From contig CAKJVC010000021.1 of NCBI GenBank assembly GCA_918026815.1, forward strand, positions 372,001 to 436,000: a stretch of 64,000 bases of DNA, given 5' to 3'. The translations under genes were made by a program, and so were the position numbers. Under the pieces are notes generated by a model. It did not search any database, was not told the origin of the DNA, and saw only the letters and a list, made by a program, of their open reading frames with translations. Shown piece by piece: positions 32,613-45,126 of the stretch (position 1 is the first letter of the stretch; every line of letters begins with the position of its first letter). This DNA comes from Chalara sp. BL73 (Eukaryota; Ascomycota; Leotiomycetes; Helotiales).

Positions 32613-34493
32613 TCAGTCCTCGTCCTCGCCATCAGCATCCTCATCCTCACCGTCACCACCCGCAGCAATTTCATCCTCGGCGCTTGGTAAACGCCAACCA
32701 CCGCTGGCCTTGCGAACAATCAAGCCCTCCGCCTCCGCCCACTTGATAAACAGCGCGTCGTTCTCATTTCTCACCACATCGTCTTTGCCTGCCTGAACAG
32801 GGTCGAGGTGTTTGCCAACATGCTCCATGCGCTCCTCCCACGCTTTACGGCAGGCCTCCTTCGCGCCATCGGCATCAACAAAACCCGCGCCTTGAGCAGC
32901 AAAGATAGAACCACATCCTTGAACTGGGCAGCCCATACGACCTGGTAATTGCTTTTTGTCATGCATGCACGATTCTTGTAGTTGTTTTAGCTGGGCCTCC
33001 CACTCCACATTACGCTTGTTGGATTTGGCGCTTGCGCGCTTGAGCTCGGATGGTGCGTGCATGCGGCGGAGATGTTGGGTGAAGAGGTCCTTGCGGTTGA
33101 ATTCGTTGGGCTCGGAGGCATTGCCACAAGATCCTTGGTTGCAAATCCAGACTGTTAGGACGACGTGTTGGCTAGCGATATGGCGTTTCCATTCGTTCTT
33201 GTTGGGGAAGGTGGCTTTGCAACCGGCGAAGTTGAGAATGCATGCGAAGGGACGGGCATCAGCTTCAATGGGCTTGCGAGGCTTCTTGGCGCTTTTGGGG
33301 AGGGCCATCTTGGAGGGTGTGGATGATACAGAAGCAGTCTTAGACACGCGAGCACGCTTTGCGGAAGTGGAAGTCTTGGAAGCCGAGATGGTCCGCTTGC
33401 GGGATCGAGAGCTCCGTGGACTGGGATCAAATTCGGAAACATCAGAGTCCTCAGATTCTTCTTGATATTCTGGCTCCAGGTCGGGTTCTCGCTTCATACG
33501 GTACACTCTCGATCGGTCGTCGTTGTCGACGGATACGTGATCGCTATATTCTGATGGGGTGTGATGGTGGGTTGAGCGAGGGTCTTTTACGGATGATCCA
33601 ATGCCTTCATCATTGGAATAACTACTAGGAGTATGTTAGCAACTCCTGTTCTCAAATGGTTAGTTGAATTATAAGATCTCTTACTGTGGGCTCTGGGCTT
33701 GCACAAATATAGACCCTGCATGAACATGATGAGCATGAGAATCTGGTCCTTTGTACTCTTGGTAGAGATCCGCATCAAACATGTCATAGGTAGCGTCTTG
33801 GTTCACGAAGTCCTCGGAGTCTTGTGGGTCAGGATTTGTTTGGACCTGCTCAAGAGATATGCCGCCTTGAATGCTCAAAGGCTGTTGAGCCCATATTTCA
33901 GCTTGTGCGAAGCCTGGTTGGTAGTTGAGCGAGTAATTATCTCGTGGAGGGGCTTGAAGACCATTGCTGAATTGGCCACCACCATTTCCCTGGCTCATGG
34001 GCCCATCTAAGGCGATGGATTGAGGCGAGTAGCCGTAAGCTCCCGGGGAGTTGTAAGCTGACCAGTCTTGATCAGCGGCGGGACTTTGTGCGCTCGAACA
34101 CTGAGAGTTGAGGTTGTCTTGGGAAGGTGCTGGAGAGATCATGCGATTGTGGGCAGCTTGAGGCAATGATGAGATACCTTCAGCATTCATTGATCGGCCA
34201 TAATGAGCCACTGGAGCAAAGTTGGAAAACACCCTCGGACCTTCTTCGTTCATGTAGCGCTCAATTGGCTGAGGGTGCCAGATTGATATAGCTTGTCGAT
34301 GGGCTGGATGGCTAGCGTAATGCTGAGTTTCCTGGGTGATGGGGAAAATGCTCTTTGGACGCGCTGTATCTTGAGGGAGGGGAAACTGCTCGTAGTAGTT
34401 ACTTTCCATCGTGTCGCGAGCTTGCAGCCAAATTCTGGTGCTATCCATGTTTGGTGGTTGTTGGTTGGACATGTTGTTGATCGTTCGCCCCAT
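32613..34493 (-). CDS. C2H2-type zinc-finger protein (605 aa)
   Basis: Exons 34493-33685 and 33621-32613 give 605 residues. The first 270 residues are Gln/Pro/Ser-rich and disordered. A basic Ser/Arg stretch (about 315-390) precedes zinc-finger-like segments: FACILNFAGCKATFPNKNEW followed by RHIASQH, then a second Cys-His unit around WICNQGSCG and HLRRMH, and a third Cys-rich unit near GCPVQGCG. The C-terminus is a Glu/Asp run. It is probably a nuclear DNA-binding regulator of the fungal class with an NEWKRH finger. The next gene upstream (36732-39565) encodes a similar finger block, so the two are likely diverged tandem paralogues. Function unknown. Confidence 0.88.
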
Positions 34494-36731
34494 GGTGTTT
34501 TAAAGGGTCCACGCGTGAAAGCTCAAAAGGCGGTCGCGACTGCTACCCTACGGCACACAATGGAATATCTCGGCTAGAAGGTGAATGTTTGCCGTAGATA
34601 ATAATCAAAGGTGAAAGAGTCTGCTTTATATCAGCAAGTGTGGGGTGCACTTTTGAAAAGGACGAGAGCAGCAAGCGAGAATTACACCACAGGCAAACTT
34701 ACCTGGACATATATCAGAATCTGAACATACACTAAGGGGACTTCTACACATGAGGTCACTGGCGTGAATCAGGTGAGTTGGTTGAGGCGCTGTCAATAAT
34801 GGAGATTGTTCTGGATGGCGCAGTTTTTATCTACTTCCCCCCCAGGACGGACTGTGGAGGAGCGAGCATTTTGATATATGAGGTGCAACAGAGACCAAGC
34901 CCCCATCGATGCCCACTACAAGCCACGTCCCTGGTCTGGAAGACAGCAGAGCCGCACTAGATACCAGAGTTCCAATTAAACATCTCACTTGCCGACTGAT
35001 ACTTGCTGCAGGAGTCTTGCCGGTGGAGGGAAGTCTGGTATGCATGTGTATGGGTGTATGCGAGCCCCTGTGGTGTCAAGACATGTCAAGGGAAGCGGGA
35101 GTGGTGCAGTATACGGAATAGTCAGGAGTGGCTTAAACACCGCCTCTTTCCATGGGCAAACAGGTACAAGAAGCAGCAGTTCGAAATTCGGCTTACGGTC
35201 AACATATCACAGATGCATCTCCAATAAAAAAGAGGGATATGGATAGTCCTCTCGCAAGGCGAACAAGGCAACCAGCAGGCAGACAGCTCTTCTGCTCCCT
35301 TCGCAACACCGCTTGACGAAAAAATCTGCACATTGTAGGGAAGAGAAGGACCAAAGGAAGTAAAAAAAAAAAAGTAAAAAAAAGACCTCACCATTTTCGG
35401 CTGATCGCCTTGGGTACGAAGATCGTGTCATCGAAAACGCATGCCAGCGATCATCATCACCATCAAGGGCAGGGCAAGGCAGGTTAGTTCAGGTCGAGTC
35501 CTGAAATCCACCCTCCTCCTCCTTCATGGGTTTGCTTTTTCTTGGTCCCTCACACTCCGCGCTTCCGCGTCCTTGGTGCAACACAACCACATTCGGCTTG
35601 CTGTAAGCTTAAAACCACAGAATGTAGCGATCGTCTGCCACAGATTACGCCCCCAAGGAAATATTAATACTCATCCGCATATCTGATCGTACAGATACAC
35701 GAACTAGCGAATGATTTTGGTTGCAAGCCCGTGTTTGAGAGTTGCGGCTCGTTCAGAAAATGCGGATTGGCGTCGAATCTATTTGATATCGGCGGCTATA
35801 TCACCGTGAATGACCATCATGGCGGCGGCATCAGGACTCTCTTCAACAGTGGGTGGCTTCTGGCGTTCTCCATGTCTCGAGGGCCAGTCAGCAGGTCGAG
35901 TGACACCGGCCAACGTATTTCCCACATCTTTGTACATGGATAAGGATACCGCGTCTCTTCTCATTTCCTGTCGCAAAATAAAATGCGATTTGCTTTGCTG
36001 TGCTGTGCTGTGCTGCGCTGTGCTGTGCTGCTGCGATATTACTTTTCTCTCCTTCGAGTCGGGCGTCAGGCAGCCCTGCTATATGCCGAGAATGGATGCC
36101 CCATCCTCAAAGCGGTCACCGAATACAGATGAGAGTGGTTGGGGGGTGGTTGGAGATGGTTGGAGATGGTTCGCAAGCTAGTGTGTCTTGCGCACATGAG
36201 GCGTAATGGGACCCAGCCAATCATATATTAGGCAAATGCTGCTTTCCCCACACACACTCTGCTGGGATTTGTTCATGTTCGGTCAGCTTTTAGTGAGTGG
36301 AAGAACTTGGGGTCCGAATACACAAAAATATTTTTTTTGATTGTAGCAGAGCATCAGCTGCGGCTGAGACCCCGGATAATTACTGGCGGCATACTGTGAG
36401 GAAATCACCATGGAGAATGTCACCGTACTGACTAGAGAAGAGGGTGTGTGAGGAGGAGGATTGCTCTTGAGGATCCTTGCTTTATTGGGATGAAGAAGCT
36501 CGAACGAGTTTGCGGAATCGATCATGCGTCGCCTAGATCTCATTTGCTAACAGGATATCATAAAATACATGGATTTATAGAGAGCAATGAAAATAGTAAT
36601 GAGAATGAAGCCCTTGATATCAAAACTGCCTCCAACTCCTACCCCGCCATCATGTTCTACTTTTAGTATAGTTACACATGTTTATCGTTTCGTTAGTCGT
36701 AACCCAAAGAGAGAAATAGGTACTGGTGCTG
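34494..36731. other. Long 5' region of the 605-aa C2H2 gene
   Basis: 2.2 kb without a supportable gene. It contains a poly-A run with interruptions (35360-35384), a TGCTG-type pentamer repeat (35991-36034) and a GGTTGGAGAT repeat near 36132-36172. Long upstream regions are common for fungal developmental regulators. Confidence 0.5.
35991..36034. repeat. TGCTG pentanucleotide microsatellite
   Basis: An imperfect run of about eight TGTGC/TGCTG units, in the long 5' region of the 605-aa C2H2 gene. Confidence 0.8.
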
Positions 36732-39565
36732 TCATGCATTACGTTCCTTGGACTTGGGGTAGCGTGTAGTTGTGCATTCGCCGCAGAAGATGTGCGCATT
36801 ATCGCAACGCGAACAACTACTTTCAAGCTTCGCGTTGTGGGCGCCTCCACACTGGCACTATTGGTTTGATCAGCCATCAGTGACTTCCGCGAACCTGGGC
36901 TTCTGCAAACTTACACAAACAATGAGCATCTCGTCACGGTGTTCCAATTCCATCTTGGCCTGTTTTGTCTTGCGATCGTCGCCACTGCTTCCTGAATGTT
37001 TCCGTTTTGGGATCTTTGCGCGGCCGGGCGGATGACTTGCATGTGTTGATGATTCCGCTACTGCGCCCGAAAATTCCGGGTCGCTCCCAGAAAACGAGCT
37101 GCTCGCGGAGGACGAATCATCATCATCTTTGGTGGGTAATGCATCCACGACGGAGAGTTCAAGATCTCCCTTAGGTTTATCGCTATCAACTGGAACCCAG
37201 TCACGTATACTCTGCTTTTCGAGACTGCCCCGTCCCATGAAATGATCGTCAATATGATCGAAGCGCTCTGTCCACGCATCGATGCCTTTTCTGGTGAGAT
37301 CAACAAGGTTTGTGCAGAAGCCACACCAGAACCGTGCTTGGCAATTTCGACCAATGCGGCAAGCTTCAACCTTCTGTTTGACGGCATTATCAGTTGTGAT
37401 GGAATGGTCTTTTTTTAAATGCTCCTGAAAGGTCTGTCGACGATAGCATACCTTGGCGCATAAACCACCTTCAGGTTTCTCTTCAATACAGCGCCATGTC
37501 TCAAGATGGAAGTGTTGCGAATTCTCATGGCGTTTCCAGTCATTCTTGCTACCAAAAGTTTTGGTACAAGTGGCAAATGTGCAGCCATACGGCCGCGAGT
37601 GACGCTTCATATGTTTCCTAGATCCAGTCAGCAATATAACCCTAGGAGCAAATATACACTTACTTCAATTCACAAGGACGGCCCCTGAATTTGGAACATA
37701 TGTTACAAAGCACCAAGTTCTCGCTCTTATTGCTTGCTGCAGATCCTGGGTTCAACTGCTTCGATGGACGGCTTGATTCCTGAATAATGTAGCCAGAGTT
37801 TCGGAGAGTCTTCAAGACTTCGATGGCTTTTGCTTCCAGGTCTTTATCGTTATCTGGCAAGGGTGGGGAGTCTGCTTGATTAATATGCGCTTCTGATGTG
37901 CAGAGCAGCACCGGCTTTTGTTCCGTGGACCATGATTCACCCGGCAAGGACTTTCCCGAAGACGAACTATTGCATTCCAGGATGTGATGCAGGTGATGCT
38001 CATCGCTTTCTGATGTGCTCTTTGAGCCAACCAATGCCGTCTTGATTACTTCTGTAAGTTTGGCATCCGAGGCTGAGACATCCTGCCTTGTGGCCTTACC
38101 TTGGATTTTTGACTTCGATATCTGCGGAGATGGCTGAGGAGTCGGGCAAGTATTTTTAACTGCTGACTCAGGCACACTGAGGCTCACTGGAGCCAGAATG
38201 TCATCCAAGACCTTTCCCCGGGCAGAGAAAACCTCGAGTGGTTGGACAGTCCTAGGAGATGCACCGGAAGAGGAATCCTTTTGCTCTGGTAGAACATCCT
38301 TGGTGTGACTCTCCATGGATGGAGAGAGTTTAGGGTCCAAAGCATCCATGGAAATAATGTCTGGATAAACTGGTCTCCAATTCGAAGGGCCACCTTGAAG
38401 TCTGGGCGGACCACAGGTATCTTTATCCATCGGCTGGCAAGGCTGCGAAGGAGACATCGCCTGAGGATATGATACTCTACCTAGATCGCTGGAATCCACC
38501 TCTCCTCTGATGCGGACGGGTTAGCTATCAAATCAAGAGGAACTAAGATATTAGTTATACCTACTGCTGGATCATCCTGTCAAAATCCTCCTCTGTCTCC
38601 AAGTGGTGCACACGCTTCAGATGACTTTTGAAGTTGTCCAACCGTGGCCAGGATTTGTCCTTGGATTTACATCCCAGATAGCGACATCGAAACCTTTTGG
38701 AAAGTTCCGACCCCTGGACAGCAGACGGGTGTTTGCTTTTGACATGTCTATCCAAGTCATTTGTGGTACTAAATCCTTCTGTTCTCGTGCATCCCTGGTG
38801 GCCGCAACGAAAGGGCTTTGTATGTCTAAGGTCGTGTTTTCTAGCTGCAGTCAGCTTTGATCGTAGAGATTTTGAGGAAACTTACTTCAATTCAGATTTT
38901 GTTTTGACATTTTTGTGACAAGTTGGACAAACCAGGCTAGGGGTTGAGTTTGGCACAGAATTGCTAGGGAACATGTTCCAAGGCTCACTCCGAGGTGTTT
39001 CCCGCATACTCATTACTTGGCTCATTGCTGGATAAGCATGGAATTCTGGGGCCTGGCCAGCAAGACTATGAGAGTCTTGATCCCTCTCGGCCACATCTGC
39101 GCTGTAAATGGAGGCATTTCCGTCACTACGTCTGGCCACATGGCTGCCATAACCGGAATCCGAATGTGGAGCTCCAAATGTTCCAAGATCGGATGGGTGC
39201 GGCTGTTCAGAGTACTGCTGCATAGAAACATAACGATTACCTATCTTTGTTCTTGAGTTTCGCTCTTCAGGGATCACTCCCTTTGGGAGCCAAGGGCCAT
39301 CATTTTCGGCATACCATTGCAACAATGGTTGAGCTGAGCCACGGTTGTGACCATCCATATGGAGTTGCCTTGAATTGTTTGGCGGTGCATAAGATGTGGA
39401 CATCTCACCAAAGGTGTGCTGTGGTAGTTCCCAGTGTACGGCTGCTGATGCAGAGGGACTTGGAAGCGTCCTTGAAGGATTCAGTTCAATCTCCACGGGC
39501 TGTGGCGGGTAATCCTGATGTGGCCCCATTCCTCTAGTGGACTGGAAAAGACTTCCTGACTCCAT
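36732..39565 (-). CDS. Multi-C2H2 zinc-finger protein with C-terminal Cys-rich module (875 aa)
   Basis: Five exons, 39565-38886, 38840-38565, 38506-37664, 37617-36915 and 36857-36732, give 875 residues. Finger units appear at VCPTCHKNVKTKSELKKHDL, FRCGHQGCTRTEGFSTTNDL with DRHVKSKH, FRCRYLGCKSKDKSWPRLDN, LCNICSKFRGRPCELKKHM and YGCTFATCTKTFGSKNDWKR. Two of the introns interrupt a finger at the same ELKK position. The last small exon adds QCGGAHNAKLESSCSRCDN and HIFCGECTT, a Cys-rich zinc ribbon. It is likely a nuclear regulator and a paralogue of the downstream 605-residue gene. Targets unknown. Confidence 0.9.
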
Positions 39566-40272
39566 GGAAGGAGCACGATTGTAATACTAAGAGATTGTCA
39601 TCAGAATGAAGTCACATGAGTTTTGGGCAGTGGAGAATTTGGCGTACTGAACGCGAGTTGCTGGTATTGCGAGAGAAACTCGATAGTCCTGACATGTTGA
39701 CTATAAGGAAGTTAGTGACATCGTCCCTCAGGCATGGCCCATGGTTGGGGAGTGTTCGAACCCAGTAAATGAGGAGACAAATGTGGTGGTGGTAGTCGTG
39801 GTTCCCAGGCAGACGGACCAAAACCAAAGGGTCGGAAACAGAACCGGCTAAGTAGATATGGCCACGACTCGCATGAGTAAAAAGCTTAAACAATATAGAC
39901 ACGGACAGGGCAAAAAAAGACGCTTCAGATGGGTTGAATCAAATCGGTCGCAAATGGGGGAATGGCGATAAAACCGTCGGGACAGGTTTGCGTGAGCAGA
40001 GGGGCAGAGGGGATGGGATGGGGAGTAAGGCAGACTGTTAGGTAGGGGGGGGACGTTTTTATTGCGAAGGGTCGCTTATTTGGGCGGTGATGTTCGGTGA
40101 GTTGAAGCGGATTAGGCTGCTTGCCTAAGGTTAACCAGTACCAGTAGCAATATCAGTTCCAGTACTACCACGACGACGATGACACTGTTGCTATTGGATG
40201 GGGATGTCGATTGTCATGGCATCGAAGAGCAAAAAGAATTGAACGATCGCTCAAATCATGATAATGATGAGA

Positions 40273-40273
<1 letters not shown>

Positions 40274-40324
<51 letters not shown>
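40274..40324. repeat. (AAT)17 microsatellite
   Basis: 51 bp of pure AAT repeat in the upstream region of the 875-residue C2H2 gene, followed by a GTGGTT-rich stretch. A CA-rich run (40406-40431) and a GA run (40491-40511) lie within the next 200 bp. Confidence 0.97.
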
Positions 40325-40325
<1 letters not shown>

Positions 40326-40490
40326 TGGTTGTGGTTGTGGCGGGGGGGAATGATGAGGCCACTCCTCAACAACAATAATAAATGCTGAGTGAAGGAAACG
40401 GAGGGACAAACACACATACACACACACAAACCACCAGGAGGCAGACCCAAAGGCAGAAATGCAACTGCGTTTCTTTGTTGTTCGCCTTGC

Positions 40491-40511
40491 GAGAGAGAGA
40501 GAGAGAGAGAA
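40491..40511. repeat. (GA)10 microsatellite
   Basis: Pure GA dinucleotide run in the same gene-free region as the AAT repeat. Confidence 0.95.
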
Positions 40512-43500
40512 AGAAAACAGGGCGAACTAGCGAGGAGGCGCCTGACCTTGCCTCGCTTTCCAAAACATCACCTTGCCCCGACATCTTTCCCACCATTACA
40601 CGAATGATGGCTTTGTATTCCCATGAATCCATCTTTGCCGCCCGGCTTCAATAGGGAAGATACCGGTCCAAAGAGGAGGGAGGGCAAGATGATTGAAGGC
40701 GGGAGCGGGTGAGGCACAGTTAACCTTATGATTGCTTTGTTACAGCCTCCAGCGTCTATCTTGTCGTGTCACAGATGCTTCCCACGACCCTCCCCATGGC
40801 CCGACAGCTGAAAAAAAAAGGAAAAAAAAAGGGTAAGGAAAGGACGGGAAAGACACCCGCCCATTGCCTTAATTTCTAGCATGGACAACTTCAGCATGCA
40901 TAATTATTCTAATTATGCCAATGTCAGAAAATCACGTGATTCTCACGTGATGATACGGTTTCTTTTCCCTGCTCGCTAAGATTCTCTCCTTATTCTAACT
41001 GGCAAACAAAAAAGAGGTAATCATTGTCACAGTTCCTTATAATTACCCCAGCAAACTAAAGATTCATCCAGCGAAACAAGTGTCTTTCTCCTTCACATGA
41101 TATTCATGCAAAGGTATACTTCCATCTGGCCAACCACAACAGGGGTGGCATTGTGATTAGGTGTTCCAGCGCAATGACCAGTGTCTGCCATACTGTTCTA
41201 TATCATGTTCAACCTCTGTGGCTTTCACATGAAGTTTTTAAAAAAAGGCTTCCCGCAGACTGGTTTTTGTCATGTTAACCTGAAAAAAGAAAATAACACT
41301 GGGAATCCGCTTAAAGATCGTAATTAGGGCTCACGACTTCCACTTCTTACAATGTTTGGTAGAGCGTGTTTCTCTTCTCTCCAAATTGTCGGGTTTATCC
41401 TTCTTGTGCTCATTTCTCTGACAGAGAGTTGTCCTGGATGGAATTCACCCTGGTCGTGCTCCAGTGTTTTGATTCGGTCCTCCCACCTTGCTCCTTGGAA
41501 CCTTCTTCCTACCTCATATTTCTCTTTCTTTGCTCACATTTCAGAAAACTGATGGCCTCTTGTCAATGCAGAATTTAATGAAATGAGTCTCGATTTCTGC
41601 ATGGCTCTCCTCTCCTGTACTGCTGCAGGCTTCTGCATGTACAGCAAATACTCAATCGCCATCTACACGGCTTGCTTCCCATTCGACCAGTATCACTCTA
41701 CTTTCTCCTTTGTGGATCCAAGGAGAGGCTTACAGAAGCCACATTTTATCAAATCATGATATATTGGCACTTAGCTCAAGGTCTTTCATCGAGACGACGT
41801 ATGACAGGCAGTATGCTGGCGTACTTCATATTATATAGTGATAGGTCTGTTACATGCGTATGTGAAGTTCTTTCACGAAAAATGGCAAGTTGTGTAAGCC
41901 TTCTCCACTCATTGATGCAGTCAGCCATAATCTTCAGCTGCGTTATGCATCTACAGTCAATAAATTGCTTCTTCTCTGATGAGAAATTTCTGAATACATG
42001 TTCCACGGACCAGGTTTACCTGATCAACCTATGGATAAACTCGAAGGAACATTGAATAATTGTACAAGATGTTTGGGCCTCGAAACACAACCTCGGTCTT
42101 GCTCACAGAACCTACGAAAGCGATTCCGAACCCTTCTCGATTCTAATATACTAATAAACGCAGGCATGCTTTGCAAACTTGGACCTGTCTGCCAGCCATC
42201 CGTGCCAATACCTTTATCCGCTTTGCTCGTTGCTTTTAATCGGCTTTTCTTCTATAGAAATGCGGGATTGGTAGGCCATCTTAGCGCGAGCATTCAAACC
42301 CGGTACTCGGGATTTGCGCAACCACGCTAGCCATCCAGAAGTTTCCGTACAAAAATACAAGCAGCGAATGAGGTCAGAATACGAGATTAAATGCCATAGT
42401 TCCTATTAGCTAGACTCCTATTAGCCCTCGGCCCGTCCCACTAGAAGGTCTTTAATGTAGAACTATACCTCCTCTTGCTTGGTATGCTCCACAATTACTG
42501 TCATAATTTCACTTTCACACAATTAATGCTTTGCCTCGCCCGAAGGCTAGATCTCCGCCAAACCGCACTGTCTTTATATTCGTCCTCCTTCCCAACTCGC
42601 TGAATCGTCTTCGTGCCTCTGATCAGAGCCCTTGTCGCCAAACTCTTGTACTCCCACGTCCTGCAAATTCAACCCACATCTATTATCCCCAGTGGCCCAA
42701 AATTATCTTGAGAAATCTACCGTCCACTCATATAATTCAAGTATATGCCATGTTTCTTTCGAACGATGCATGAACCTTGTTGCATTGCTTGTGGTATTTC
42801 ATGGCCCATAACAACGATGATATTTAATGCGTTCCTTGACAATGTGGGTCACAGTATCTGCAACAGAGATGGTGGCTTCCTATCCGGATGCGCATGCTCT
42901 ACTTTGAAATGGTCACTCAGATTGGTGCTTCAACCTATGTTGAAAGTGAGACCTGATGTCGCAAGAGCGGAAGAGCGAAGTCTAGATTAATACCTTGCAA
43001 TGGAAGGCGGAGCTTGGGACGTAGAGGCTAAGAGTAGAGGTGAAAGAAAGTATAAAATCCACGCGAATTCCTATCATCCTTCGTTTTCTTTGTTGCATTC
43101 AAAGTATCAAACATCACTTTGCAACAACTTGTTTGCCCTCTCACACCACACGTATATCCCATCCAGGATACCACTCTTGAAAAGACCCAAAAGCAGTTCT
43201 GACTTCAAGACGCGCACACTTCTTGGTATTCCTGAGCTAGTGATTTCCTTCTCAAATGAAGCTGACATATCTTTAAGATTCTTTTCCAATTTGGAGCTGC
43301 ACTACACCTAGAAACATTCATAGTCAGGTGTGTATATATCTTTCGTACTACTCTTTTAACCCCCTTCTCCGCCCGACGAAATCGCAATTCTCTACACAAC
43401 AGCCGTTAAGCTAACAGTAGCGTATCTGTCATTCACAATCCCGGTACCCAATTAACAACCAAGTGTCACACAACCTTACCAGGGCGTATTTACACCACCG

Positions 43501-45126
43501 TAAAACACTATATCATATAAGAAATAGAGAATCTATCAACTTTGGCTTACAAAAGAGACTTCCCGGACTCGGTTTCGTGCCAGAATTTGGACAATCAAGG
43601 AAAGACAGCAGATTAGCGATATTGTGCTCACAGGAAGCACCCAAGCATCCGCGACTACTACACCTTACAATCGCACAGGCCTGATCAGGACTCCGCAGAT
43701 CTAAGTTGTATCACACCACCAAGGAATAGACCAGCGAACGCCGGACTTTTAGGTCCGCATTCAAGATCTCAAGGGTTACAGAACTCGCCATCAGACGGTC
43801 ATCTCAAGCCCTGTTCACGAGTTCCAAGGGGAGTGCAGCCGCGGTTCCAGCCTCATACATTTCCGTCACATTTGCAGGATGTGCGACTTCGAGGAGTTTC
43901 ATTACACTTGTAATCATGTCGTCCATCAGCTCTTGAGCTATTGCCACTTTGCGCGCTGCGATCCATATCACCAGTGCTTCGGCGTAAAGGCCATCAAGAA
44001 GCGCTGGCGCCAGCAGTTTCCCTGCCAAGACTGCCAGAAGGCGAAAAAGGGATCTTAGGGGATCCCGCTCGATGATATCTTGCGTGGGAACGGGAGGTGG
44101 GCTGCGAAGGACGGTTCTCGCTTGGTTGAGATATCGCAAGTGTGTAAACGTGTACAGGAATCAGGGTTATCGAGGCTCCAGGGCATAGGATGTAGCGCGG
44201 GGGCAGATCTTCAAGATGGGTGTGGTTCTGGAGCGAAAGGGTGTCTCAAATTCTCCTGCTTTGGGCAAATAGCGTTCGTCGATCAGGTCGCTTCAATAAT
44301 CCGGTAATGTCAGTGTGCAACCAGTCAATCACAACCAACATCGCTATCTTACGTTCCACCTCTCGCTGTTGCATCGAACGTCTTCCCCTTGTGATTTGAT
44401 GATTTGGTGATGTCGGTCAGCGCTTCCGCCATGCCTGGTGGCGTCCCAGACAAAGTCAAAGAGCCATCATTGTTACACAAAATGCACTCAAACTCACCAA
44501 ACGTGACACAGCATAAGCCTGCCCGCCCTGCTTCACCTATCATAAGAGTGGATTAAATGACGAAATCCGGGAAGCTGGAACCATCGAAGATGCAATGTGT
44601 CTGTAGCCCTCCCCGCAAACTCGCGATGATGAGCCGACCGAGTCAACTTTGCAAGGAGTATGCGGTGCTAGTGAAAACCTCCGCTGGGCACGCGTGAGAT
44701 CCAGTCGATTTCGTGCATGTCCGTCGTAGGAATGAGGTCGAGATGCGGGTTCGGTGCATAGGACATGCATGAGAGCTGAAAGTTCTGGGTGTGAGCTTTG
44801 GTTGCACTGGGCTAGAAATTTTATGTAAATTCGTGAGGGTGGGTTGGGATGGGAGGGGTGCTTTAAGATATTTCATGCGGTTTCGTGCACTTTTGGCAGA
44901 CGGGAATTTCCCAGACTTATTGGGTGAGAATGGTTACTTGGGTGTCGAGGCTTGAGATTGGATATAATTTTCGTTGGGGTTTGTATAATTTCTATGAATA
45001 GAATAATCTGATGGCTGCTACAAGGACTACCATTTGTAGCCCAGACATATTAGTCGATCCCTGCATCAGGGTCAAAATCAAAAAGAAACCATCGCAGTGC
45101 ATAATATATTTTCTTTATGCCGTATC

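Larger units (their letters stand above)
39566..45126. other. Gene-poor 5.5-kb region
   Basis: I support no gene here. The left 1.1 kb is the microsatellite-rich upstream region of the 875-residue C2H2 gene. A tandem TCACGTGAT pair lies at 40932-40940 and 40943-40951. Open frames at 41352-42330 and 43804-44543 have no recognisable product, splice-consistent extension or domain. Untranslated or non-coding transcripts are possible. Confidence 0.45.

Noticed and set aside
40165..40450. Open frames rich in Ile or Leu runs
   Set aside because: They are translations of the AAT microsatellite and neighbouring repeats.
41352..42330. Several plus-strand open frames of 66-127 codons
   Set aside because: Overlapping frames with no domain, no consistent splice sites and biased to low-complexity hydrophobic residues. 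Treated as chance.
43804..44543. Two minus-strand open frames (about 111 and 64 codons) that might form one gene
   Set aside because: No in-frame splice joins them cleanly, the first codon of the longer one is not ATG, and neither shows a recognisable motif.
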